Assembly (NCBI GenBank): GCA_033675265.1
Contig: JAUJYZ010000585.1
Coordinates: 186,001-250,000 of the forward strand
Source: Actinostola sp. cb2023
Lineage: Eukaryota > Cnidaria > Anthozoa > Actiniaria > Actinostolidae
Length of the DNA: 64,000 bases
Direction: 5' to 3'
Position numbers and translations under genes: made by a program. This document shows, piece after piece, positions 21,262 to 34,945 of this stretch; position 1 is the stretch's first letter; every line of letters starts with the position of its first letter. The notes under the pieces were generated by a model. It saw nothing but the letters and a program-made list of their open reading frames with translations. It did not search any database and was not told where the DNA came from.

Positions 21262-24200
21262 ATGTCGGTATTCCTAAACCGAGGAGAGAAGAGTGTCCGG
21301 GTTCGAGTTGAAGATCTAACCCGCGAAAGACTGCAGTTAATTTTCCAGGTAATGATGCTTTAATTTACTGCTCCATTATATATAGTATTATGCGAACCGG
21401 GAACCATGAGCAGCATGATGACCAATTACAAATACGATACCATGACATAAACCGTTCAAATAAGCCAGTATAGTCAGCCGGCTCACCGAACCGGGGCCGG
21501 CCGTTTGCACTAGCGCAAGACATGACTGTAGTTACTAAAACAAGGACCTGAAACCATCTGAAATCAGATCACCAGGATTTATTATCGGTATATGAATGCC
21601 AATAAATGCGTGAAAGTGAAAGCAAACAATTGGTAAATAACTTGCTGATCCTATTATTTGCTACTATAGTACAATACATCAGATCGAGTAATCTCACAAT
21701 CTCATCCATTGTCAATAAGAGTATAGACAATAGAAAACTGCTTGCGATTTATGTCAGATTTTCGCATTGTTTTTCTACCCCCTCCCCCTACATGCTCGGA
21801 GGGGAGGGGGCACTTAATTACTACATGTTTAATACAGGGAGGCTCCGCCCCTGGTCGAAACACTTACCCTTTCATATACCATTTTGGATATTAAAAGGTA
21901 CCCCTTTCACAACTAACTTTGGTGTGATTTCCGATGTTTTAGGGACAATTTTATTAATGCTCTGCATTTTAAACTCGCAAACTTTTGCTACTGTATTTCC
22001 GCATCTAGATTGTCTGAGTGAATGACAATTTTCCGGCATACCCTTGTAGTCTATACTTATGAAATCCCTACACCTTTCATGTACCCCCACCCCCCCCACC
22101 CCAGGGGGTGGGGGGGGGGTACATGAAGGGGGGGGGGGAGGGTACACCCATATATATGCTATATAGGTATGTGCCCCCAAATAGGGTATGGATTTTGATC
22201 CTTCTGACATTAGCAATTTCCAAAGGAACACTAGTAACTTTTTCCTTAAATTGGGTCTATATTTCAGTGACAAATCCTTGGAAAGGGTATGAATTTTCCA
22301 ATTCTTCATCCATAAATAGGGTCAGGGTTTCGACATTCTGGGGGCACACCCCTATCCTAAATTTTCGGGAGTACCCCCCTCCCACAATTCCCCCCCCCCC
22401 CCCCATGTACCTCCAGCCTGAAAAGTTACCTCTTTGGGGTGGAGCCTCCCAATATAGTTCAATATCTAAAATCCTCTCATATTTATCACTTTAAGGCGCA
22501 TTTGAAAACGTATGTTGAATTTGCGCCATATAAATAAAATTAATGTTATTATTATATTTTCTGATTCATTAGGTAAATCCAAGCACAATCTTCTTAAAGG
22601 AAGAATTTAGTGACTTGGTTATTGTACCAGAAGTAGATGGCACTTTTAGAAATATCCAAGATGGCCAGTCCTTCTCAGTTGAGGGTTCTCAATTCTGCAC
22701 TCCACCAACAAGGGTTCAAGCATCAGGACCTCCAAGTGGGCATATTGGGACCTCAAGTAGTACAGCTAGTTCATATAGCCCAGCATTTACCTCTATTCTA
22801 CATGGAACTCCTAGCCATGCAAAACGTGGTTCATCTTTTTCATTAAAGATTATATTAGCAAGAATGACAAGTTATTATGTATCATGTGACAATGTTTTCC
22901 TAATTCAGTTTGACAAACATCTAGTATTTAATTTTGCTTTTAAGCAATAAATATATCAGTAAAATAACGTAACTGAATTAGTTTTTTCCGGTCCGGGTAT
23001 TCTATGAAATCGTGCACTCTGATTTCATGGTTGTTGGAAAACATCACTGAAAAATAAGGGGCTGGAAATGACTTTTTATTGATTTTTTCAACTTCTCTCT
23101 AAACGGTCTAAATTTATGATTGAAAACACGTAAAGGATCGAGAACGAAGGAGGACGATGCCAAACGACGTTGATTTTGGACTGGCCGACATTGTATCGAT
23201 TGAAACGTTGAAGAGTACATTTGTATGTGTTTATTTTTATTTTTTATGTGGTTTATTTTCGCCTTCAGCCCGGTCAAACAATAATGGCCTACCCGGTATC
23301 ATTTTATACAATGGGTTGGCACTATTTTGTACCAATAACCTGCAGGCATGCCAAGTGTTTGTTTATAAATAATTTCCAGTTTTTTTTTACGGTCTATATA
23401 TGGAGATTTTCCAGCAGAAAGACGAGCACTTCAAAGTGTCTGTTTGGCAGCCTATGTGATTACACAGGTAGCCCAGCACCTCGAGTGGTTCTGTGTACAA
23501 TGCTTGGCGATCCATAACATATTTATCGTGTATAAATAGAAGTTATTATTATTATTATTATTTTACTATAAAGTTGAGCGTTAAAAGGTTGTAAAAATTC
23601 AAGGACATTCCATTGTCGACAAAACATCATTGAAAAATAAGGGGCTGGAAATGACTTTTTATTGATTTTTTTAACTTCTCTCTAAACGGTCTAAATTTAT
23701 GATTGAAAACACAACATGATTCCCACAACTGTTACGCCTTTAATTTCCAGAGATTTTGGAGGTTTTTAGCGATTTTCTGGCCCTACAGTCCATGCATACA
23801 AGGAGTTGCCAGAAACCTTGACAGTACTATTAACGTGATACAGTGTATTTCTTACGATCGACTTGCTGTTCACGAACATTTTTTATCGCCATTATTCATC
23901 ACAGAAGCCCCCAGCAGAGCATCATTAAGCGTGTCTGGCGTGCGTGGCTAAGAGGATGTTCTCTTGAAAGAATCCAGGGGTGAAGATGCGATTTCACGAC
24001 GTTGAAAAATCAGGGGGGGGAATCAGGGGGTGGGGGGGGGGGGGGGGGGGGGTTTGGGAACTCCCATGTGGAAAGACATGTCAGTTGGTAAATAATATAT
24101 ACCTTTTGGTGAGCTTCAACGCAATTCTTGGTTTGCACATTACGTCATCAAAACGCTAAAATCTAAAATATTCATCGTACAAAACTGTTTGTTTGATATT

Positions 24201-25387
24201 TTGTTTATATCCATAAGAAAAGTCTTCACAAAAAAATATGTGTACTTTTGATTTATTTCTGTCACGCAACACTGTCACGTGTATTCTAAAGCCTGAGAAT
24301 TAGGGAAATATGCTTCAAATGTTACGTTTTCTACTTCGTAAATGATATGTAAGTTTGAATTTTGAACGAGCTTTTGCTCCTAGACATTAACGTGGATAAA
24401 TAAACGATTGATTGATTGATTTTATTAATATCTCTATTGAGAAACTGAGTTGTTTGTAATATTAACGTGATTTTGATCCTCGGTGTTTTGGCCGCCATGT
24501 TGGTGTACTGCGGTTGTACACCAAGATGGCGGCCCCATACATTCACTCTAAATAATGCGCACATTTGATCGCTGATATCTCGGCATTGAAGCTTCTTATA
24601 ACTCAAAATTTCAATCATACTCAATGTAAGGCACAGAAAATTTTACGATGACATAAGTGCAAACCGGCAATACCTTATATAATAGTCCTTCAGAGGTTTG
24701 CAGTGATTTGGGAAAACATTGTCACACAATAAATTAGATATACCGGTATTATCATGACCACTACTTTTAAATTAGTTAAAACTACTACGCCTACCCAAGC
24801 AAGGATAACCCAAGCATGATAACCATGATAATACAATGTTAAAATATGACGATTACATTTTTTAATGTTTAATTGAGTAAAGATTTGATTTTGTTTTCCA
24901 AGGTTTAATGTTTTGGAAAGCACCAAGTAGAAAGCTTTATGCTGTCAGAAAGGAAGACTTACGAAAACCATCATCCAAGAGGAAGTATCCTAGCGACGGC
25001 CAAGAGCAGCAATCTGATCGGTGTACCAATGAAGATCATGCAAATTACAATGCTGTGCAATCCAAACTCACCGATGTTCCCGGTATCATCCAAGGCATGT
25101 CTTCAAAGATAGAAATTATCCACACGTTTGTCACACGAGAAGGTAGTCTAGATTCTGCACTTCAACAGTTTCTAAAATGCAAGATTTGTTTTACTTCTCC
25201 TGCAGAACTATCCCTGTACGTTTCTTCTTGTTGCGAAATCATGATTGGATGTGCGTCGTGCGTCCAACGGTGGTTGGAAGAAGATGAAGATAGAGGTTGT
25301 CCTCACTGTAGGGCAGGGCGATTTGACTTGAGGCCTGTTAAATTGAAGGGCTTAGAAAATATTATAGAACTCATGCATCGAGTTTAA
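21262..25387 (+). CDS. multi-exon RING-type gene of the integrase transposon
   Basis: Exon 1 (21262-21348) starts MSVFLNRGEKSVRVRVEDLT and ends at CAG|GTAATG. Exon 2 opens at 22573 after ATTAG in phase with VNPSTIFLKEEFSD and runs to about 22850; its donor is unclear. The last exon, from about 24903 after CCAAG, ends at 25387 and carries LKCKICF, SCCEIMIGCASC and GCPHC, a RING/U-box-like zinc arrangement typical of E3 ligases. The exon 1-2 fold looks like a small beta-rich domain known before the RING in such transposon proteins. Its 3' end faces the integrase gene. The intron 22.9-24.9 kb holds other repeats. Exon set incomplete; overall reading moderately secure. Confidence 0.6.
21838..22451. 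mobile_element. ~614 bp short TIR element in intron 1 of the RING gene
   Basis: The left end GGGAGGCTCCGCCCC and right end GGGGTGGAGCCTCCC are inverted. C and G runs lie inside. A part at 22190-22380 is also found at 39037-39220 in the same orientation. Confidence 0.5.
23037..23711. repeat. 92 bp direct repeats flanking ~490 bp
   Basis: AAAATAAGGGGCTGGAAATG and the following 70 bases occur at 23037-23128 and 23621-23711. They may be LTR-like ends or a 584 bp tandem duplication. The unit between has no supported gene. Confidence 0.6.
23712..24902. other. intronic non-coding stretch with poly-G tract
   Basis: A G-run near 24025-24055 and ATTGATTGATTGATT near 24406-24421. No exon could be supported. 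Confidence 0.5.
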
Positions 25388-26944
25388 GTTCTAGATTAAG
25401 CTCGATTAAAGGCACGTTCATTCGTTGAGTTATGTAGTCAATGCTGTCCGGCCTCAATCAGAGAACAGCTATTTTATATTTGTTAATTTTGGATAAATCA
25501 TTGTACATGCACTCAATGTGTAAACTTGTGTATCCCTGACAGTAAGTAAATAGAGTTCAGCCAATAAACTGCATGATAATTATACAGCATTCTTCCGTGA
25601 TATTCGCATGCCGGATAACTGATAACAAAATGGAAACTAATTTCCTTGAATAACTTTTGTGTTTGTAATAAACAGAACGAATGATTCAATAAAGTTATAG
25701 GCTAGTGTATCAGTGCCTTTTAATTACAATGTATGAGAACTGGAAAAAGAAATGAAAGCCATAAGACCATGCTGGAATAAGGAAGTGTTTCCGTTGACCA
25801 CTTCGTTGAACACTGCTTCGTAGGAAGGGATGTTTTGGATAAGCTCTCTCTGTTGCAATAAGGTAGCATTGCCCAGTAAAGGATCTCTTCCAAAACCACC
25901 AAATCTGGTGAGATGACCACCATTGCTTTCATAAATTTGAGCTGCAGTTGGACCATCGGGAACCTGGTCTTCTCTAATATGAGCAGTTCGATTGCTGCGA
26001 TTCATCATGATAATTGGTGTGTTTCTGCGTCCACCTTTAAAACAATAGTATAACAATCCTCATTCATTCGCGCCGGACTTAATGTTCAGAAAATATATTA
26101 AAATAAACTTACTTGCAGGTCTGTTGTTCCAGGATTGTATTAAACGTTTGACTCCCACCTCGACAACACGTGTTGTAAATGTAGAGACACAAAACTTGGT
26201 GCACTCATTTCCCATTTGTATTAGACCAGATTCTACCATGTTATTAAGGCAACTCTTTACTGGATAGTTAACTCTCTGGTTGACCTCACACCAAAATCGT
26301 TCAACTGGTAGGTTCTTTGAACGAAAGAAAGGAACCAGTACTTTGTACATCCTGATCATCCTATAAAAACGAATTATTTTGGGCCATCTACCTTTTTAGA
26401 CGTTGTTCGTCGGTGTGGATCGATTGAGGTATCGTTCCTTTGATGAGCAAGATATTCCTGCATGGCTAACATGAGATAAAACTCGCGGCCGTGATCGGTA
26501 CGTACTTGATCCCAAAGTCCATACTTAAGTGAAACACTCCTATATTAAATGTGATATAAATTAATATATTACTGAATGATGTACGTAATACAAATTAGAG
26601 CGGCGGTTTATCAGTTTTTCAGCTAACGTGATTTCAGGTTATTCCCCTTACTTATAAAAATCAATGTTGCCTACAATAAATATCGATATTTATGATCATA
26701 CCATATCCCGTTTATAAGCCCACTATTTTACTAACTGCATGTCGCAAATGTTATAAATCCGGGTCCCCCTGTATCCTGGCCCCCTTCCCGGAGTTATAAG
26801 CCCACTAAAAACCCTTACAAATGAATATAATGCCAGAGCTTATAACAGGGATTTTCGGAACGCTAATAGAATAATACAATAATTCAGGGTCGTAGCTAGC
26901 TACCCCTTGAGCAAAAAGCCTACCAAAAAATGTTAGGCTCTTAA

Positions 26945-27850
26945 GTGTAAGGCCGTATAACTATCAAACAAAAACCCTATCTGGTGGCAAAAATCACAAA
27001 AATGGAATTCGCTCTACCTTTGCATATGGGTAGCCCTTGGTCTGAATATAAACGCTGTGTAGTTTGTTTGGGAAAATATTTATTTGTTTTGGAGAAAATC
27101 GAAAAAAACGATTTTGGCTTCAGACACCAGGTAATGACGGCCGGCGGAGTCAAAATGCATCGAATTCATTCCATTCGTATATCAAAACTAAAAACAACAA
27201 AAATATTTCAACACCATCACTGTATTTTATAACTCTTCCTTGGTCTCTAGGCTTAATATCATAAACATTGAGCGAGTTTAAGAAGTCCAATAAATTCCAA
27301 ATCAAAGTGCACTATTTGGGAAATCCAATTAGTACGTCAAAAGAATAGTGATTTTAGTCATGTGCCAGTGATCCTAATTTTATAATATTGCAGCTACCTA
27401 CTAAGAATATGATGTAGTTTTGGAATCTTGAAAGTTTTCTTTGGGCAATTAATGTTTTGCTTCTCAGAAAACTCTTGTATTCATCACTCGAAAAACACCC
27501 AAAACGGCGATTGCGTGACCGCGTGACAAATGGTAAAATAACCGTAAAATGTTTCTAAATAAGTTCCGAGTCATGTAAATATGTTAAACAACATACCTTT
27601 TCTCTGTATTTATGCTTGCAATGCTTCAGGATATCTTTCCGTGGCATATTATGCCGTTCTGTATGTGTTAAGTATCCAACGATTAACGGCCGGAGAAAAA
27701 AATTATACCTCACATGTCCGATCCTCAGGCAACTTAAATAAAAACTTTGCAATGATCATAATAACAAATTGTATGCACAAATTTTGGTATATATTGAAAA
27801 TCTGGACGTTTATTGGCAACAAAGCGATCTGCTTTGGAACTTCTTTATTG
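26945..27850 (+). repeat. left TIR of the TTAA transposon
   Basis: Matches the reverse complement of 33215-34307 apart from a deletion around 27630-27760. Small frames here are TIR by-products. Confidence 0.85.
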
Positions 27851-28403
27851 ACAATGAAATATAACATGTTTTCATACTGATTTAGTTCTCGCTCCAGTCA
27901 CATTCCAAACTACATCATTGCGCGCTTATAATGAATGAATTGCTAAGTATTCGTTATTTTCAAATAGTTTCAGCACTCTAGTTACACTAGTTGCTGACAG
28001 TCACACAAGCAAATGCGTCACATGACGCGCGAATGTTTTACAATTACACATATAAGTCGCGCTTTGACCACGATAACTGCTTTCAGACGCGATTTTACTC
28101 TTTTGGGAGTTATGTGCTTCTAACTCAACCGTACTCCTTGTTTGTTTTTGATTTCACACCATGAAAATATAGTGAAAAGGTTACGAAACTTGGCTATGTG
28201 CAGTACAGCCTTGCACTGCATTGTGTTTTACGTTAATCTGTCTGTTATATTTGTGTGACAAAACTAAACGTTTTCATTGGCTGATCGTTTGAGATGTATA
28301 CGTAATACTATAGTGTTGTGCTTGGTCGACTCGATTAAAAAAGGGGATAACTATATATAGCTGAAGTTCATAGCTATATCATTCTATACAATGATTACAC
28401 AAT

Positions 28404-31400
28404 TCATTGATCTGTATCACAGTTTGCTTGGCACCGGCAGCTTTCGACCAGTTTTGTCAGGGCTTCAACGTATGGTTTCTTTCGTTTGACTGCAATCCGT
28501 GATGTATCCAGCCCGAAGGAAGAACAAATGGCCTGTAGCATTTTAATTGAGAAAGATGCGAGTTGTCCGTTGTTAACCATGTCACAAATGTTATGCGCAT
28601 CATAAACGATCGGATGGGCATTCTGGACTGCAACATCAGCCATGACCTTTTCTCTAATGCCTTGAAGTTGTTGCTGACGTTCTTTTTCGATATCTTCTTC
28701 GTCGTCTTCTTCTGGCTGATCCCTATCACTCTCGAGGCATCGCTTTGATGCAAGCCGGGAAAAATAGCTCGCAACTTGTTGATCTGTCAAGAATTCTGCG
28801 CTTTCAAACACACGTTCTCCATTCATACCTTTCGCTGTTCTCATCGCTTTTGCTACTCTTGCTGGGTCTACTTTTTGGCCGGACTGCTCTCCTATCATAA
28901 ATTTAGAATTAAGGTAATCTTTTTGTTTCGATGAAAAACGAGTATTGCCGCGTGAACGAGGAAGCTTCAAAGCCCACCCCATTGGTAGAGGTGGCCCAGA
29001 TGACGAAGAGGACTGTTCAGCCTGCATTTCGGGCGGTGCCCCTGGTCCGTGCTCAAGCTTCGAGGCATAACCAAGAATGGCTTTGTCATAAAGTGTCTCA
29101 TATTCCAGGACGCGCTCATGTTTGCCGTACTCTAGATGCTTTTGAAGGGAAGAATTCCTCTGATAGGACTTGATACATCCTTCTTCAGGACAAACAAAGA
29201 GATTTGGAGAAGTAGAATCACATGATACATTGCTTGAATCATCATCGGAATCATTTTCTGTTGGAACGGAAGGTAAGACGTTAACTCTTCTGGCTTTGAT
29301 AGGTTCAAAAGATACTTCCAACACGCTGTTGCTGTATGCACTAGATGAAAGGCATGGTACCTGTTCTTGCTCCGGAAATTTAGTAGAAGATATATCTTTG
29401 CCTTGGCCAATGTTGTAGGCTCTCCAGACTTTTAGACCCTCCTCACTATACTGGATATTGTTGAGAAAGCTAACGCCTTCCCATTTGATGGGCCGTTTGG
29501 CTGTGGCTGATGCGGTACAGACGCTGACTTTTACACCAGGAACTCCTCCAAATGATTCAATAGCATCCTGCATTTGAGCCGCTGTCTGGATATCGTGCCC
29601 AGAATTCAGATGAACTAACATGTGCCTCTTTATTGCTCCTGCCTTACGATCACACGATCCCTTTCCTCCCTGAGGATCGGAAAAGTCCATCCTGGAAAGA
29701 TGAAGACCATTAAGTTTGGCTACTTGTCTGACTGTCACCATAGTTAGCGAACAGTGATAACAGCCAGCATTGTCTTGTCTAAGGTAAACTGACTGTAACT
29801 GTGGCATGACACACTTCAATTGACGGAAGACGTCATTTAGTATGGCTAGAACAACATTGCTATCTTGGTTGCAAGCTTCAAATATGTGGACGAACGTCAT
29901 CGTCTCCATATGTCCGGCGGCTGCTCTTCTTGTTGCAACTGTAATGTGCCAAGATATTCCTCGTTTGGCGAACCAGTCAGACTGGCTTTCACGATATTTT
30001 CTTGGCAGATACTTCATAGCCCAATCTAAAACAAGAAGGACGGACGTTTCATCTAAGTTCTCAAGAATATCCAGTCTACACTGATCTTGATTTGCTGAAC
30101 GCAACATGTGAGACTTCCAAGCTTTGATGTTCTGTGTGGCTTGAGTGACAACGTAAATCAACTCTTCTTTGGTATCAATTACAGCGCAGTCAGCTTCCTG
30201 TACGACTTGCTCAATCTCAGTTACAACAGATGCCAGGTGGGAGCATCGATCACATTTATCATCATGCACGTGGTCACAGACGGTAGTGTAATCTGGGTCA
30301 TTTGGATCACTCAGCGCGTATACTCTACAGTGGTCTGGAACGCTGGAGCTCATCGAAATGTGTACCTTCAAAGTATATACAAAATATTCATATATGCATG
30401 TTATGAAACTGTAGTAAGAGCACACGTCTAATTAAGAGGGAATTCGAAATACGCTATATATTGTATATATCTATTTATAACATAGCATTGATATATAACG
30501 CGCGCCCTGATTGGCTAATTAGCGTGCGCGAGCGTGCATCCATAACTCATTATAACATAGCATTGATATAACGCGCGCTCTGATTGGCTAATTAGCGTGC
30601 GCGAGCGTGCATCCATAACTCAATGGACGCACGCTCACGTCATCGGCATAGCGCTCGCTCGGAAATCAATTGGAAAATAAAATTGTTTCATTTGAATTTG
30701 CAGTAACTATGTTATAAAAGAAATGGTCAACGCTTCAGCTGTGCGTCCATTGAGTTATGGATGCACGCGGGAGGCTGCTAAGCACGAGGGAAGCGTAAGA
30801 GTTGCACGAGGCTTAGCCGACCATTCCTTCAATATCTTACCTTGTAGTCACCCTTTAGATATCGTTTTCCCACTTTCAACTGGTCTTTCATGTTTTTAGC
30901 CCATGAATGGCCAACGGCATCGGCAAGGCTATCAATCACTTCTTCCAGGTCGTCGAAGGCTTTCCCCCCTTGCGCCATGAAATAGTCCAGTCCTTGCAAT
31001 GACCTTCGAACTGATGCAGAACATACACTCAAGATTCTGAGGAGCGTGCTGCGTCCCATTGGTTTGAAGCCTGTTTCATTACATAGCAGATTATATTGTT
31101 GAACAATTTGTTCTGGAATCACAGTTCTGATAACGTTGGGAACGGCGATTTCTACTTTCGATGACAGCTTCAATGTCTTTTCGCCAAAAGGCAGGTCTTG
31201 TATAATATTTGCACTCGTTATAAATTCGAGAAAATGGTCAAGTTGTTCAGTCGAGATATACATTCTAGTGTGGACTGAGGTCGGAACGATAGCACCTCTT
31301 CCATAAAGAAGACGATGATGCCTTGCTACATTGTATCTGTATCGTGTAAGGTCTGGAATCCACTTTTGTAGCACTTGGAAGCTTACTTTGTCAGCCATAA

Positions 31401-33067
31401 TGGATAGTATTTGGCGTCGCGCACTCCAGTGAGTGGCATTATAATAACATTCTGCAAGTGCGTGTAGCAGTGATTCATCCAGATCATCTAAGGAGCATTG
31501 TGACATGGCAGCAGTTGATTGAACTAAGGAATTCCACAGCTTGCCTATTGTGTCCTGAGGTGCGATCTCTTGAAGGACTGCGAAGGTCGCTTGCCTTGCC
31601 TTGCGGGTATGGTAGCGCTGAGTTCTACCGGACACATTATCCCAAGGAGATTTCAATTGACAGCGGATAGGGCTGATATCCCTAGAGACAAGAAATTCGT
31701 TGAGTTTTTCTCTTGTAGACATTGATGGTTGATTGTCATTGTCATCAGAATCAGAATCATATGGAGGTCTGTATACACTTCTTGGGGTCTCCGGTATACA
31801 CGATGTCGCCTTTTGTTTTGCAGGGGTAACCATAGAACTTTCCAGATCATCAATTGCATCGTCCTAATTTGTAGACAACAATTATAATTTTATTGTGGCG
31901 TGCAATGCTATCAGAATTTTACCATAGTTATTATTATACTACTAGTCCTTTATATAATGTACAGGTGCGGTAAATAAAAAAGAAAGAGAACATTGAACTA
32001 CACAATGTATCTAGGCGAGGAACGCCTGGGATTCTCAATTTTATTTAGACTATGTGCGTGCGCTTCTTATTGTGCAGATTTTAATTTGTGTGGTCAGTAT
32101 TTATGATCAGCTATTGAGAAAATCGTACTCCATGATGGGACAGCTAAACGTTCTTTTAGACGAAACTACATTTTTTTAGTATTCTCTTTTTTTCCAAAAT
32201 TTGCGTTGCCAAACTCTGGGTGCGGCTTATCTGCGAGTGCAGCTTATACGTCGGTGAATACGGTATTCGATTTTGCAAATGAAGATTGTGCCATTTTCCC
32301 ATCACGCAAGGTTAACACTTTGCTATGACGCCAAAGTTAACACATAAAATGTGTATATACTCATGCGCGCATATTTTTTTTGCTCACCAACGAAATATTC
32401 TGAACTCCAATTCCAAGAGTTTCAATTTCTGAATAACTGGATGTTGTTTCGTGGATCTCGTCATATCGGATATCACCAACAGTGGGCTCGTCATTTCCTT
32501 GAGCGAGTATTGGTTCAAAGGTTGTTCTGCATTTTTTGCATATACCTATACCACAAAGGATAGAAAGAAAATGAAAAATACTTACTAACGGGAGCATTTT
32601 GACTGTACCTATAGTAACATATGTCACTGTCTTCACTTGATTATTACCTGAACCTACAGCAACCAGAACACCAGTTTTCTGAAAGATGAACTTAGACAAT
32701 TGCTTCCCTATTCCTCGCTCTCCTTTTGTTGTTTTCGCTTTTCCTTTCCTGTGAAGGGCTAGCTGTTGGGGGACTCTGCATTTATTAGATACTCTTCTCC
32801 ATCCAATGCCAAGCTCAGACCGATGAAATGGACAGACATTCAGTGCAGCGACATCATTTGGTTGGGCATAATATATGCCAGCACGACAGAGGATAAGTTC
32901 TTCTTCACTCTCTACTCCGTGAAATTTCCAAACAGACTTGTGACTTGCCAAGTCTTTTTGGCAAGACGACAAAGGAACGATGCTGGTATTTTCACTTTTA
33001 TCTCTACGATCGTATGAACAATCACTCGCAATTATTGATTTAAACGAACACCGAGGTCCTTCCATCG
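28404..33067 (-). CDS. giant DDE-type transposase, four exons, intact (1187 codons)
   Basis: Exons 33067-32648, 32545-32388, 31863-30841 and 30365-28404 have consensus borders and total 3561 bases with no stop. Exon 1 contains CPFHRSELGIGWR, exon 2 GICKKC (zinc-like pairs), exon 3 an all-helical region. Exon 4 holds an RNase-H-like core with Asp at about residue 647 (LVLDWAMKYL), 731 (YLRQDNAGCYH) and 772 (GGKGSCDRKAGAIK), then a C2H2 finger (CPEEGCIKSYQRNSSLQKH), a homeodomain-like RFSSKQKDYL segment and a SAP-like C-terminus. The triad is my reading of the motifs. Many invertebrate genomes have such proteins unnamed. Position between ~1 kb TIRs and intactness argue for the transposase of a recently active element. 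Confidence 0.8.
30475..30622. repeat. tandem duplication in the transposase intron
   Basis: Two ~74 bp units, TTGGCTAATTAGCGTGCGCG flanked by ACATAGCATTGATATA and ATCCATAACTCA. Confidence 0.85.
32200..32265. mobile_element. terminal fragment of the GTATAAGCCGCAC family in an intron
   Basis: GTGCGGCTTATCTGCGAGTG and CGGTGAATACGGTA match the left end of the 11051-12271 element. Confidence 0.65.
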
Positions 33068-33214
33068 CGAGCAACAAGACTGAATAACTGTCTAAAAGCA
33101 GCTCCAAGGTGCAGTTAATGAAATGCAATTTGAGTTTTTCCCGTGAGAAATGGCGCTCTGACAGACTTTTCCAGACAGTGCTAATTTGAGATTGTGCACA
33201 GTATTGGAAAAAAT

Positions 33215-34307
33215 GAAATTCCAAAGCAGATCGCTTTGTTGCTAATAAATGTGCAGATTTTCAATATATACCAACATTTGTGCATACAATTTGTTATTAT
33301 CATTGCAAAAGTTTTATATAAGTTGCACGAGGTAAAATCATTTCATTTTTTTCTGCCGGTTATTGTTAGATACCCTAACACCCCCCTTCCCTCCCGCATG
33401 CTTGTCGATCGAGGTATTATGCAAATTAGATTAAATGCAGTGACCCGAAAAGTATTTTGAAATCATGGCGAACGAGTTTAGAAGATATTTCCAGAAAATA
33501 AATATGTCTAAACAATCGCTTAACAACAATAGAGGAACAAGAATGCAAAGGAATATTCAAATTCTTAACAGTTTTGACGGCTGGATCGAAATGTCAAATA
33601 CTCAACGCATACATAACGGAATAAGACATCCTGAAGCATTGCAAGCATAAATACAGAGAAAAGGTATGTTGTTTAACATATTTACATGACTCGGAACTTA
33701 TTTAGAAACATTTTACGGTTATTTTACCATTTGTCACGCGGTCACGCAATCGCCGTTTTGGGTGTTTTTCGAGTGATGAATACAAGAGTTTTCTGAAAAG
33801 CAAAACATTAATTGCCCAAAGAAAACTTTCAAGATTCCAAAACTACATCATATTCTTAGTAGGTAGCTGCAATATTATAAAATTAGGATCACTGGCACAT
33901 GACTAAAATCACTATTCTTTTGACGTACCAATTGGATTTCCCAAATAGTGCACTTTGATTTGGAATTTATTGGACTTCTTAAACTCGCTCAATGTTTATG
34001 ATATTAAGCCTAGAGACCAAGGAAGAGTTATAAAATACAGTGATGGTGTTGAAATATTTTTGTTATTTTTAGTTTTGATATACGAATGGAATGAATTCGA
34101 TGCATTTTGACTCCGCCGGCCGTCATTACCTGGTGTCTGAAGCCAAAATCGTTTTTTTTCGATTTTCTCCAAAACAAATAAATATTTTCCCAAACAAACT
34201 ACACAGCGTTTATATTCAGACCAAGGGCTACCCATATGCAAAGGTAGAGCGAATTCCATTTTTGTGATTTTTGCCACCAGATGTTTGATAATTGTACGGC
34301 CTTACAC
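33215..34307 (-). repeat. right TIR of the TTAA transposon
   Basis: The fuller of the two TIR copies. It contains a small frame (33465-33650, MANEFRRYFQKIN...) only partly kept in the left copy; coding status unclear. Confidence 0.85.
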
Positions 34308-34564
34308 TTAAAGGGTTGTAACCCCCTCAGATGGCACACTCGTTTCGCTTGGATGCTCGTGCCTACACTAAAACGGGCCTTATCTTATATAGTACGGCGC
34401 ATGCTCGACGACGAAATAACTCCAACTTCCGGCTATTTTGGCGCATGCACAGTAGTATATGTAGTGTTTTTAATAAAATCCTCCAATCTGATTGGTATAT
34501 AGCTATGCAGCAGACTGAAGGAAGATAAACGGCACCGGACGAATTTTTAACGGTTCAAAAAGTT

Positions 34565-34945
34565 GATCAGTACACATTACATTGCATCACTGACATCTAC
34601 ATCATCACATCTACATCGCATCACATCACATCACATCGCATCGCATCACATCACATCTACATCTACATCACATCACATCTACATCGCATCACATCGCATC
34701 ACATCACATCTACATCACATCTACATCGCATCATGATCACATCTACATCTACATCTACATCACATCGCATCACATCGCATCACATCTACATCACATCTAC
34801 ATCGCATCATGATCACATCTACATCTACATCACATCGCATCACATCACATCACATCTACATCGCATCACATCGCATCGCATCGCATCACATCTACATCGC
34901 ATCATGATCACATCTACATCTACATCACATCGCATCACATCCGGT
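34565..34945. repeat. ACATC/TACATC minisatellite
   Basis: An array of CACATC, GCATC and TACATC pieces with a higher-order unit including CATCATGATCACATCTACAT. It lies in intron 2 of the integrase gene. Confidence 0.9.

Larger units (their letters stand above)
26945..34307. mobile_element. 7.4 kb TTAA-flanked transposon with ~1 kb TIRs and one large gene
   Basis: The ends GTGTAAGGCCGTA and its inverse are flanked by TTAA (26941-26944, 34308-34311). TIRs run about 26945-27850 and 33215-34307; the left one lacks about 200 bp. A single intact four-exon gene fills the interior. TTAA duplications are known for piggyBac, Kolobok and Sola3; the encoded protein does not look like piggyBac. I favour a Sola-type or unnamed group, unproven. 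Confidence 0.85.

Noticed and set aside
26984..27264. Small frames repeated at 33996-34277
   Set aside because: They lie in the TIRs of the TTAA element; no motif and poor conservation between the two arms.
28931..30431. Plus-strand frames opposite the large transposase
   Set aside because: Antisense shadows of exon 4, which has clear motifs and splice borders.
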